From the NCBI GenBank assembly GCA_900549885.1, contig URQA01000071.1:1-12692 (forward strand): 12,692 nucleotides of DNA, written 5' to 3'. A program made the translations under genes and the position numbers. Under the pieces are notes generated by a model that was given only the letters and a program-made list of their open reading frames with translations, was not told the DNA's origin and made no database searches. The stretch comes from an uncultured Eubacteriales bacterium. Lineage in GTDB: Bacteria > Bacillota > Clostridia > Oscillospirales > Oscillospiraceae. Positions 6,915-12,692 of this stretch are shown here, one piece after another (the first letter of the stretch is position 1; every line of letters begins with the position of its first letter).

Positions 6915-7355
6915 TTATCGCTTCGCCAGCCCCTCCACCACAAAGCAGCCCAACGCGCCGCTGAGGATCGTCTTGTAGGAATAGCTGACATTGAGGCTGT
7001 CCAGGGTGGACAGGATACTCCGGCGTTTCTGGTTGCACACAGTTACACCCAGCTTGCGGTCCTCCACGGTGCCCTCAGGCTCGGCTACTACCAGAATCAG
7101 CTGGGTGGAGCACTGCTCCAGCAGTGCCTTGAGCTTGGCCCGGTCCAGCTCTGCATAAGAGCTGTTGGGCTGCTTTAGGCCGTCATAATCGGCCACCAGC
7201 CGCACACTTACCCCACGGGCCTCCAGTTCGTCTGCCAGTTCCCCGCTGTCATCCACCATATCCACGCTGCGGGAGATGCGGCCATTGAGGTTCTCCGCCA
7301 GCTGCCAGCATCGGGAGCAGACGGGCTTTTCTACTACATTGCTTTGATTGGTCAT
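6915..7355 (-). CDS. Conserved-looking 146-aa protein of unknown function with N-terminal CxxC
   Basis: I do not recognise the family. ATG 7355 is the chosen start: GGAGGG lies just upstream, overlapping an in-frame ATG at 7370 that would have no ribosome binding site. The 146-residue product is soluble. C13 and C16 (VCSRCW) could bind a metal or act in redox, and C82, C107 and C137 are further cysteines. An alternating beta/alpha pattern (VRLVADY, LILVVAEPEG, LGVTVCNQKRRSILSTLDSL, GALGCFVVEGLAKR) suggests a small alpha/beta fold. Coding character is good and the stop is 3 bases before the amidohydrolase ATG, so the two are surely co-expressed and may act together. It follows a CRP/FNR-family gene, whose product may control it. 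No function is proposed. Confidence 0.75.
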   Translation of the reverse strand: MTNQSNVVEKPVCSRCWQLAENLNGRISRSVDMVDDSGELADELEARGVSVRLVADYDGLKQPNSSYAELDRAKLKALLEQCSTQLILVVAEPEGTVEDRKLGVTVCNQKRRSILSTLDSLNVSYSYKTILSGALGCFVVEGLAKR

Positions 7356-7387
7356 ATTCGGACCCTCCATACTGAAGTTGTGCTTTC

Positions 7388-7427
7388 AGTATAGCGGTCT
7401 TTTCCCCTCTGAATTGTTGGCCAAACA
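7388..7427 (-). promoter_or_regulatory. Possible regulated promoter for the 146-aa/amidohydrolase pair
   Basis: Read on the minus strand, TATACT (7393-7388) makes a good -10 with no recognisable -35 at 17 bases. The near-palindrome TGTTTGGCCAACA (7427-7415) is centred about 40 bases before the predicted start site. That is the class II activator position used by CRP/FNR proteins, and such a gene lies directly upstream. An alternative TTGTCA box further upstream could mark a second promoter. Suggestive only. Confidence 0.35.
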
Positions 7428-7500
7428 GCAAACGATTCTCCGCAAGCCGCTAAACCTCACAGACAAAATATGCATTTTTCTCAGTTAAATGTGACAATAC

Positions 7501-7521
7501 CCGGCAAACATTGTTTGCTGG
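7501..7521. repeat. Inverted repeat abutting the CRP/FNR-family stop codon
   Basis: CCGGCAAAC, ATT, GTTTGCTGG forms a 9-bp stem (one G-T pair) with a 3-base spacer, ending 1 base outside the coding region. No T-run follows on the minus strand, so it is a poor terminator. It could be an operator or an mRNA 3' structure. Confidence 0.5.
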
Positions 7522-8169
7522 CTAACTATTCGGCTCGTCTGCGCTGAAATTCAGCAGCGCATCCATGTCCCGGATAATAACCCTTCCATATCGGGTGGCA
7601 AGCCACCCCCTGGCCTTCATATTGTTGATCGCCTGATTTACTGCCCAGCGGGACAGCCCCAGCACCTGGGCGATGACAGTCTGCGTAAACTCCATCACCA
7701 CTCCCTCATCCGTGACTTGGCAATGTCCCTCGGCATACCGCCGGATGAAGAATCGGGCCACCCTCTCTTCGGCAGACAGCAAGGAGCTGTCCACTGTCTG
7801 CTGGAGCAACAGTCCCACCTCGCAGGCCAGCTCATGGGCAATAAGCCCCCAGATCTCCGGATATTCTGCGCAGCACCGGGTAAAGGAATCCCGGTGGATT
7901 ACCACCACCAGGCAGTCCACCAGTGCCACGGCGGATGAGCGGTGGGGATTGCCCTCAAAGAAGGTGGCCAGTCCAGAAAAGTGATCTGGCCAGGAGATCA
8001 GCACGTTACGCTCCCTCCCCTCCGGAGTGACCACCGACACCAGAGCCATCCCCTCCCGGACAAAATACAGGCAGTCTTCCGTCTCGCCCTGGCGAAAAAT
8101 CATGGACCCGGCGGGATAGTGCCTGGGCACCCCAAAGTGGTCCAAAAACGCGATCAGCTGTCGATCCAT
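7522..8169 (-). CDS. CRP/FNR-family transcriptional regulator
   Basis: A 215-residue DNA-binding regulator. Residues ~15-115 form the cyclic-nucleotide-binding-like beta-roll (YPAGSMIFRQGETEDCLYFVREG), with RSSA (77-80) where CRP has its phosphate-binding Arg-Ser; the preceding Gly-Glu of true cAMP binders is replaced by SGL (65-67). A dimer helix follows (~118-135), then a C-terminal winged helix-turn-helix (FTQTVIAQVLGLSRWAVNQAINNM, ~161-184). There is no N-terminal FNR-type cysteine cluster, so the effector is unknown and unlikely to be an FNR iron-sulfur centre. The start codon lies inside the last codons of the histidine kinase gene (16-base overlap), with GGAGG 6 bases upstream, so the two are coupled. 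Probable targets are the two genes just downstream. Confidence 0.92.
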   Translation of the reverse strand: MDRQLIAFLDHFGVPRHYPAGSMIFRQGETEDCLYFVREGMALVSVVTPEGRERNVLISWPDHFSGLATFFEGNPHRSSAVALVDCLVVVIHRDSFTRCCAEYPEIWGLIAHELACEVGLLLQQTVDSSLLSAEERVARFFIRRYAEGHCQVTDEGVVMEFTQTVIAQVLGLSRWAVNQAINNMKARGWLATRYGRVIIRDMDALLNFSADEPNS

Positions 8170-9428
8170 TCCGATCCTCCAATCCCACGCTCATGCTCTG
8201 TCGGCAGGGAAACGGTAAAGGTCGTCCCCTCGGCCGCTGTGCTAGTCACAGAAATCTTTCCGCGGTGGCGCTCCACCACTGATGCGGCGATGGCCAGTCC
8301 CAGGCCATACCCCCCGGTTTCTCGGGCCCGTGCGGAGTCCTGTCGGTAAAACCGCTCAAACAGGTGGGGCAGCGCCTCAGGCGGGATGGGCTCCCCGGTG
8401 TTGTGCACCGTGAGTACCGCCCGGTCACCGCTCCGTTTCAGAGACAGGTCCACAGTTCCCTCCGGCCCGCAGTATTTGCAGGCGTTATCCAGCAGAATGG
8501 TGACCAGACGGCGCAACTGCCCCTCGTCCCCTAATAGCCGAACCTCAGGGTCAATATCTCCATTGACCTGGGCCCCCCGCTCGAAGGCCACCGGCTCGAA
8601 GGAAAGCATACAGTTCCAGCACACGTCGGATAGGACTACCGGCTGCCGCTTCCGCTCCTTTTCCGCAGCGCTGTCGTTCCGGGCCAGGAACAGCAGATCC
8701 TCTACCAGCTCCTTCATTCGCCGGGCTTCATCCTGGATATATTCGACCCACTTGCGCTGGCTGTCAATGGTCTGCTCTGGGTGGGCCAGCAGGATATCCG
8801 CATCTGCCAGAAGCACGGTCAACGGCGTTTTCAGCTCGTGGGAGGCATCCGCCACAAACTGCCGCTGCTGCTGCCAGCTCTTTTCGATGGGCCGCAGGGC
8901 CCACTGTGATAAAAACAAGCTGATCAAGAAGAATCCTACCAAAGCCGCAGCCAACACCAGCAGGGAGGTGAGCAGTTGCCGGCTCAGGTCTGACCGTTCC
9001 CAGCCCATATCAGCAAAGGCGATCCGCAGGCTTCCTCCCGTGACTGCCCGTAAATACCGTAGGTCCAATTCCTTCAAAATGCCCTGGTCTTCGCCGCCAA
9101 TCAGGGCTGCGGACACCGCTTGGGACAACGTTGCATCCGTGATCTCCACATAGTTGTCCAGTACCATACTCACCGTGCCGTCCCAATTAAAGATGACGCA
9201 AAATACCGGCACCATGAGCGGGCTGTCACCCCCTATAATCGCTCCTCCGACCTGCCAGCGGTCCGGGCCGCTCTCTCCCCAGAGCACTGCCCGGCGCAGA
9301 GCTTCTTCACTCTGAGCCGTCACCTGTCGCCAAGCCGTGACCATTTGGACCGTCAGCACCACGAGTAGTACCAGCGACACCAGCAGCATGTTGATCAAAA
9401 TAAATTTCCTGCGCAGTTGTTTCAGCAT
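8154..9428 (-). CDS. Sensor histidine kinase, no adjacent response regulator
   Basis: A 424-residue membrane kinase; ATG 9428 has GGGAGG 7 bases upstream, preferable to the in-frame TTG at 9443. Two membrane spans (about 8-30 and 152-174) enclose a ~120-residue extracytoplasmic sensor domain that I cannot classify. A short linker leads to the HisKA domain with H197 (DASHELKTPLT). The ATPase domain follows, with N box LLDNACKY (N315), G1-type NTGEPIPPE, F box LFERFYR and G2 GYGLGLAI (373-380). All catalytic elements are present. Its 3' end overlaps the CRP/FNR-family gene, an unusual partner; no receiver-domain gene lies on either side in the window. It probably phosphorylates a response regulator encoded elsewhere, or one lost from this locus. 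Confidence 0.95.
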   Translation of the reverse strand: MLKQLRRKFILINMLLVSLVLLVVLTVQMVTAWRQVTAQSEEALRRAVLWGESGPDRWQVGGAIIGGDSPLMVPVFCVIFNWDGTVSMVLDNYVEITDATLSQAVSAALIGGEDQGILKELDLRYLRAVTGGSLRIAFADMGWERSDLSRQLLTSLLVLAAALVGFFLISLFLSQWALRPIEKSWQQQRQFVADASHELKTPLTVLLADADILLAHPEQTIDSQRKWVEYIQDEARRMKELVEDLLFLARNDSAAEKERKRQPVVLSDVCWNCMLSFEPVAFERGAQVNGDIDPEVRLLGDEGQLRRLVTILLDNACKYCGPEGTVDLSLKRSGDRAVLTVHNTGEPIPPEALPHLFERFYRQDSARARETGGYGLGLAIAASVVERHRGKISVTSTAAEGTTFTVSLPTEHERGIGGSEWIDS

Positions 9429-9441
9429 GGCTTGTCCTCCC

Positions 9442-9463
9442 AAAGCCGGCCCAATCCGGCTTT
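9442..9463 (-). repeat. Hairpin next to the kinase ribosome binding site
   Basis: AAAGCCGG and CCGGCTTT form an 8-bp stem around a 6-base loop. On the minus strand it ends directly before GGGAGG, the kinase Shine-Dalgarno, and lies at the very 5' end of the predicted transcript. It could affect message stability or translation. Confidence 0.55.
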
Positions 9464-9471
9464 TCCCTTAT

Positions 9472-9531
9472 AGCATAGAGGAAAACCGAAAAAAAGAAAA
9501 GTTTTTTCTGAAAATTTCAGTGAAATTTCAG
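9472..9531 (-). promoter_or_regulatory. Histidine kinase promoter with tandem 11-12-base repeats
   Basis: On the minus strand a -10-like TATGCT occupies 9477-9472, with a T-rich stretch in place of a good -35. Upstream, TGAAAATTTCAG (9509-9520) and TGAAATTTCAG (9521-9531) are back-to-back repeats spaced one helical turn apart, typical of an OmpR-family response-regulator site. This would fit autoregulation of the kinase operon by its unlinked regulator. Confidence 0.5.
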
Positions 9532-9576
9532 ATGCCTGCGGTATGATACGTTTGTTCAAGTTTCATGCTCCTCATA

Positions 9577-9625
9577 GCATACCCGGGGAGGGGACAGCCC
9601 ACGCTGTTCCCCTCCCCGGGTATGC
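9577..9625. repeat. 49-base near-perfect inverted repeat between divergent promoters
   Basis: The left arm at 9577-9598 (GCATACCCGGGGAGGGG-ACAGC) pairs with the right arm at 9603-9625 around CCAC, with a single bulged base in about 23 pairs. No T-run follows on either strand, and the flanking genes are transcribed away from it, so terminator function is not expected. It could be an intergenic repeat element, a small-RNA hairpin or a transcription barrier. Confidence 0.85.
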
Positions 9626-9663
9626 TGTTGCAGAAAAAATATTTGAAATTTTTAAATTTTCTC

Positions 9664-9715
9664 TTTACAAACAAAGATTCTTATTGTATACTAACAATAG
9701 TGATACTGATTATCG
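9664..9715 (+). promoter_or_regulatory. perR-rubrerythrin promoter with Fur/PerR-type operator
   Basis: TTTACA (9664-9669), a 17-base spacer and TATACT (9687-9692) form a strong sigma-A promoter, preceded by an A/T-rich stretch (~9632-9660) like an UP element. The -10 is embedded in TATTGT-N6-ACAATA (9682-9699). Just downstream, TGATACTGATTATCG (9701-9715) matches the 7-1-7 Fur box TGATAAT-N-ATTATCA at 12 of 14 positions, and the PerR box less well. Repressor bound here would block initiation, pointing to autoregulation. Confidence 0.75.
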
Positions 9716-9730
9716 TTTGGAGGTAACCTT

Positions 9731-10126
9731 ATGCCTATCATCAGGCGCAGCCGGAAACGAGACGCCATGCTGACGCTGATGCGTTCCACCACATGCCACC
9801 CCTCGGCGGATTGGGTCTATCAGCGTATGCGGGAACAGTACCCGGACGTCAGCCTCGGCACCGTCTACCGCAATCTCAAGCAGTTGGCGGAGGAAGGGCT
9901 CATTAAATCAGTAGGTGTGGTGGACGGGCAAGAGCGGTTTGACGCTCGTATCTCTCCGCACTCTCATTTTGTCTGTAACCAATGCGGCGCGGTGCTGGAC
10001 CTTCCCAACTGCGTATCGGAGGAAACCATCGTCCCCTTTGGTCAGGAATATGGGTTTGTGGTGCAATCCTATGAGGTGCATATCTATGGCACCTGTAGGG
10101 AGTGTTCACATTCTCAAGCTGTCTAA
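9731..10126 (+). CDS. perR: Fur-family peroxide-responsive repressor (PerR type)
   Basis: A 131-residue regulator with GGAGG (9719-9723) 7 bases before the ATG. A winged-helix domain (HPSADWVYQRM ... SLGTVYRNLKQLAEEGLI, ~23-58) precedes the dimerisation domain. All five regulatory-metal ligands of Bacillus PerR align: H23, D71, H77, H79 and D90. Aspartate at 71 and 90, where Fur has other residues, argues for PerR, whose iron-bound form is inactivated by oxidation of histidines. The structural zinc site is C82/C85 and C122/C125. The N-terminus is shorter than in Bacillus PerR (~145 aa), missing the first helix. Reverse rubrerythrin follows after 30 bases with no terminator, so the two form an operon, as expected for a PerR-controlled peroxide defence. 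The zinc or iron sensors Zur and Fur are less likely alternatives. Confidence 0.9.
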   Translation: MPIIRRSRKRDAMLTLMRSTTCHPSADWVYQRMREQYPDVSLGTVYRNLKQLAEEGLIKSVGVVDGQERFDARISPHSHFVCNQCGAVLDLPNCVSEETIVPFGQEYGFVVQSYEVHIYGTCRECSHSQAV

Positions 10127-10156
10127 ACAAATTTTTTGTGGAAGGAAGATTTGATT

Positions 10157-10744
10157 ATGAAAAAATGGGTTTGTCCTGTCTGCGGCTATGTCTATGAAGG
10201 CGAGAATCCCCCCGCCGAGTGTCCTGTGTGCCATGTGCCTGGCTCCAAGTTCATCGAGCAGTCCGGCGACATGAAGCTGGCCGCCGAGCATGAGTACGGC
10301 GTCTACGCCAAGACCGTGAAGAACAACTCTGATATCAGCGCCGAGGACAAGGCATATATCCTGGAGCAGCTCAAGGCCAACTTCACCGGCGAATGCTCTG
10401 AGGTGGGCATGTACCTGTGCATGGCCCGGATCGCCCACCGCGAGGGCTATCCCGAGATCGGCCTGTACTGGGAGAAGGCTGCCTATGAGGAGGCCGAGCA
10501 CGCAGCCAAGTTTGCCGAGCTGCTGGGCGAAGAGTTGGAGCCCAACATGAAGAACAGCACAAAGGAGAACCTGGCCTGGCGTGTGGACTGCGAATTCGGC
10601 GCTACTCAGGGCAAGGTGGACTTGGCCATCTGCGCCAAGAAGAACGGCCTGGACGCCATCCACGACACCGTCCACGAGATGGCCCGCGACGAGGCCCGCC
10701 ACGGCAAGGCTCTGAAGGGTCTGCTGGACCGTTACTTCGGCTAA
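10157..10744 (+). CDS. Reverse rubrerythrin (rubredoxin domain first)
   Basis: A 195-residue cytosolic peroxide-detoxifying protein. The start at 10157 is set by AAGGAAG (10142-10148), 8 bases upstream. Residues 1-35 form the rubredoxin Fe(SCys)4 site (C6, C9, C22, C25). Residues ~40-195 are the four-helix di-iron domain with E79 (TGECSE), E114-H115 (YEEAEHAA), E146 (DCEFGA) and E179-H182 (DEARH) as probable ligands. The N-terminal rubredoxin order is that of clostridial reverse rubrerythrins (such as C. acetobutylicum rubperoxin), which take electrons from NADH-rubredoxin reductase and reduce hydrogen peroxide, and oxygen to some extent. It is co-transcribed with perR and ends at a clear terminator. 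Confidence 0.95.
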   Translation: MKKWVCPVCGYVYEGENPPAECPVCHVPGSKFIEQSGDMKLAAEHEYGVYAKTVKNNSDISAEDKAYILEQLKANFTGECSEVGMYLCMARIAHREGYPEIGLYWEKAAYEEAEHAAKFAELLGEELEPNMKNSTKENLAWRVDCEFGATQGKVDLAICAKKNGLDAIHDTVHEMARDEARHGKALKGLLDRYFG

Positions 10745-10769
10745 TACGTTCAAAAATCGGGACCTTTTG

Positions 10770-10808
10770 AGTGGGAGCAGAGTACTTTGCTCCCACTTCT
10801 TTTATTTT
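10770..10808 (+). terminator. Terminator of the perR-rubrerythrin operon
   Basis: AGTGGGAGC (10770-10778) pairs with GCTCCCACT (10789-10797) around a 10-base loop, followed by the T-rich TCTTTTATTTT. It begins 25 bases after the rubrerythrin stop. Confidence 0.9.
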
Positions 10809-11181
10809 ACATTTCCACGTTATTATGCTTGATGCAGCACTACAATCTGCCATCTAGTTCACCGGCAAGCATGACGGTCCGGCACTTGGTCCTGCTATCC
10901 CCGCCCGCAGTGACCAGATGCCGCTCTGATCCTCCAGGACCTGACGCTTTGGATCAAGCGGTTCAGCGCATAGAAAAACAACAGGTGTTGTCAGCCAGAA
11001 TGTGCTCACCATCCACCTGCGCAAATGGCGTACAGCAAGCCTGCCCATCTACATCGTATGCGCTAAGGTGCCGCCCAGAGCAGATATTACACCTACAGAA
11101 CAGGAGGGAAATCTCAAGTCTGCTTTAACGTTATGCGGGACTGGGACGAAGCGTATAAGGCTGCCGATGCAATCGTTATAT
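10809..11181. other. Gene-free stretch with signs of decayed coding sequence
   Basis: No open frame here has a start with a ribosome binding site. Two short stretches look protein-like. On the minus strand 10955-10840 reads ...GGSERHLVTAGGDSRTKC... to a stop; on the plus strand 11067-11183 gives 38 codons (below). Multiple stops and shifting frames suggest relics of one or more genes. No inverted terminal repeats or transposase motifs were seen. Confidence 0.4.
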
Positions 11182-11183
11182 AA
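11067..11183 (+). pseudogene. Possible 3' end relic of a lost gene
   Basis: From a TAA at 11064 to a TAA at 11181 there are 38 open codons with no start. The translation contains RYYTYRTGGKSQVCFN and VMRDWDEAYKAADAIVI, which has the mix of a folded protein's C-terminus rather than noise. No upstream continuation could be found in any frame, and I could not assign a family. Confidence 0.25.
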
Positions 11184-11220
11184 AAAATGCCCCGAAGGCG
11201 CATCTCACCTCCGGGGCGCT
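11182..11220 (-). terminator. Terminator of the flavodiiron protein gene
   Basis: On the minus strand, GCCCCGGAGG (11217-11208) pairs with CCTTCGGGGC (11198-11189), including one G-T pair, and a run of six T follows. It lies about 30 bases after the fprA stop. Confidence 0.88.
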
Positions 11221-11247
11221 TTTGATTTCCTGCAGGGGGATTTCTCT

Positions 11248-12462
11248 TTACTCCCCGGTCCTTCCCAGAGATCCCACGATGGCATCCTTGAGCTGGTCCA
11301 GCTGGGCCAGGCTGTCCCCGTTCAGGGCGGAGCGGATGGTGACCACCGGCTCCAGCACGGTCATCTCCTTCATCTCTCCCAGCAGGGCGGTCATGTGCTT
11401 GGCGGCCATGGGACCCCAGGAGCCGTTCTCCACCAGGCCTACCGTCCGCTTTTGCAGGTTCAGGGCTTTCATATCGTGGAGAAAATTCAGCATAGCCGGG
11501 TATATTCCACTGTTATAGGTAGGGGAGGCCAGCACCAGATGGCTATACCGGAACACCTCGGCCACTAGGTCGGATACATGGGTACTGGATACATCGTGGA
11601 CAACCAGCTCTGTCACCCCCGCGTCCGCCAAGGCGCACGCCAGCCGCTGGGCGGCGCACTCCGTATTGCCGTACATGGAGCCGTAGAGGATGGCCACTCC
11701 CTGGCACTCCGGGGTATAGGCGCTCCACTGGCCGTACTTGTCCAACAACCAGGGAGTGTCTCTGCGCCAGATGGGCCCGTGGAGGGGGCAGATCATCTGG
11801 ATATCCCGGCCGGCCAGCTTCTTTACTGCTGCCTGGACCTGAGGGCCGTACTTGCCCACGATGTTGCCATAATACCGCCGGGCGTCATCCAGCCAATCCC
11901 GGGGGAAGTTCACCTCGTCGTTAAACAGCACCCCATCTAAAGCACCGAAGGTGCCGAAGGCATCTGCCGAGAACAGCAGGCCCTCTGTTTCCTCATAGGC
12001 CATCATCACCTCCGGCCAGTGGACCATGGGGGCCATGACAAAGGTCAGCCGGCGGCTGCCCAGGTCCAGGCTGTCCCCCTCCTTCACCTCCACCGTGCGC
12101 CCGGCCAGGTCTATCTGATAAAACTGGCGCATCAGATTGAAGGTCTTGGCATTTCCAACCACCTTCATCTCCGGGAAACGCCGGCACAGCTCGTCAATGG
12201 CAGCACAGTGGTCTGGCTCCATGTGATCCACCACCAGGTAGTCCAGCGCCCTGCCGTCCAGGGCGCCCAAAACATTATCCATAAACTGCCTGAGAATGGC
12301 TATGTCTGCCGTGTCCATCAGGGCGGTCTTTTCGTCCAGAATCAGATAGGAATTGTAAGAAACGCCCCGGGGGACGGGAAACAGATTTTCAAACAAGGCC
12401 AGACGGCGATCGCTGCCGCCCACCCAATACACCCCTTGGGTAAGCTTGCGGGTGCAATCCAT
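11248..12462 (-). CDS. fprA: Flavodiiron protein (A-type flavoprotein), oxygen reductase
   Basis: A 404-residue cytosolic enzyme that reduces O2 to water (some members reduce NO) with electrons from rubredoxin. AGGAG lies 8 bases before ATG 12462. Residues 1-~250 are the metallo-beta-lactamase-like domain with di-iron ligands H80, E82, D84 (DHMEPDH, H85 adjacent), H148, D167 and H228. Residues ~255-404 are the flavodoxin FMN domain (LYGSMYGNTE at 259-268, ASPTYNSGIYP, VENGSWGP). Length and domain order fit the standard class A enzyme with no fused rubredoxin or reductase. It converges on the perR-rubrerythrin operon, and the shared rubredoxin-dependent electron supply makes a common oxygen-defence role likely. 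It is monocistronic, with its own promoter and terminator. Confidence 0.95.
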   Translation of the reverse strand: MDCTRKLTQGVYWVGGSDRRLALFENLFPVPRGVSYNSYLILDEKTALMDTADIAILRQFMDNVLGALDGRALDYLVVDHMEPDHCAAIDELCRRFPEMKVVGNAKTFNLMRQFYQIDLAGRTVEVKEGDSLDLGSRRLTFVMAPMVHWPEVMMAYEETEGLLFSADAFGTFGALDGVLFNDEVNFPRDWLDDARRYYGNIVGKYGPQVQAAVKKLAGRDIQMICPLHGPIWRRDTPWLLDKYGQWSAYTPECQGVAILYGSMYGNTECAAQRLACALADAGVTELVVHDVSSTHVSDLVAEVFRYSHLVLASPTYNSGIYPAMLNFLHDMKALNLQKRTVGLVENGSWGPMAAKHMTALLGEMKEMTVLEPVVTIRSALNGDSLAQLDQLKDAIVGSLGRTGE

Positions 12463-12588
12463 AATTCATGCTCCTTTCGTTGTTCTTTTCTCTGGTATCG
12501 GTCTTTTTTGCCGGAGACGCGCCCCAGCCCTTCCTTCCCATCCGGGCCAGGCGCATGCCCAGCCCGTCCCAGTTCTTTTCGCGTGCTT

Positions 12589-12617
12589 ATTCTATCCTAT
12601 CCCGCCCCCGCCGTCAA
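12589..12617 (-). promoter_or_regulatory. Sigma-A promoter of fprA
   Basis: On the minus strand TTGACG (12617-12612), a 17-base spacer and TAGAAT (12594-12589) form a near-consensus promoter. The leader would be about 120 bases. GAAAATTTTC, a 10-bp palindrome at 12629-12638, lies just upstream and may be an UP element or activator site. No copy of the perR operator is seen here. Confidence 0.75.
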
Positions 12618-12666
12618 CCAAAGAATGCGAAAATTTTCACAAAGGCTGTCTGGAGCAAAACCACCC

Positions 12667-12692
12667 GGCCCGGAAGCGAAGGCTTCCGGGCC
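12667..12692. terminator. Hairpin at the window edge, probable terminator
   Basis: GGCCCGGAAGC and GCTTCCGGGCC form a perfect 11-bp stem around GAAG, ending exactly at the last base. Whether a T-run follows cannot be seen. It probably ends a gene lying to the right of the window. Confidence 0.55.

Noticed and set aside
6576..7178. A 200-codon plus-strand open frame antisense to the amidohydrolase and the 146-aa gene
   Set aside because: It crosses the boundary of two well-formed minus-strand genes and shows no domain features.
7501..7521. Intrinsic terminator after the CRP/FNR-family gene
   Set aside because: The hairpin is real but has no T-run on the minus strand; read-through into the 146-aa gene remains possible.
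10787..11128. A 113-codon plus-strand open frame after the rubrerythrin terminator
   Set aside because: Its start lies within the terminator, no ribosome binding site is present, and the Ser/Pro/Cys/Arg-rich translation looks like the antisense of the minus-strand relic.

Overview
The window looks like a piece of chromosome from a GC-rich, strictly anaerobic gut Firmicute of the Oscillospiraceae type (Flavonifractor/Intestinimonas-like). This is inferred from the strong G/C preference at third codon positions, AGGAGG-type ribosome binding sites, the Clostridia-style oxygen defence genes (PerR, reverse rubrerythrin, flavodiiron protein) and the fermentative thiolase/BKACE chemistry. No rRNA, tRNA, CRISPR array, IS element or phage gene was seen.

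Region 1 (1-4930, + strand) is the downstream end of a catabolic operon. It holds the C-terminal two thirds of a molybdopterin oxidoreductase and its three-cluster iron-sulfur partner, then a thiolase and a beta-keto acid cleavage enzyme (BKACE), closed by a strong terminator. The small subunit resembles the small subunit of Pelobacter pyrogallol-phloroglucinol transhydroxylase. The set fits an anaerobic trihydroxybenzene route: pyrogallol to phloroglucinol, ring reduction and opening by genes expected upstream of the window, triacetate cleavage by the BKACE, and thiolysis to acetyl-CoA. This pathway reading is an inference and is the most interesting content here.

Region 2 (4931-6039) holds one membrane phosphatase gene (PAP2) with an unusual leader made of a 24-bp perfect palindrome overlapping a second hairpin. 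A terminator that can work in both directions separates it from the converging genes.

Region 3 (6072-9531, - strand) reads, in transcription order, sensor histidine kinase, overlapping CRP/FNR-family regulator, a 146-aa cysteine-containing protein of unknown family, and an amidohydrolase. No response regulator gene lies next to the kinase. A promoter with a possible regulator half-site palindrome sits between the regulator and the last two genes.

Region 4 (9577-12692) is an oxygen and peroxide defence block. PerR and reverse rubrerythrin form a two-gene operon behind a good sigma-A promoter with a Fur-box-like operator. After about 440 bases of apparently decayed sequence, a convergent flavodiiron protein gene follows, with its own promoter and terminator. 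A 49-base near-perfect inverted repeat lies between the divergent kinase and PerR promoters.
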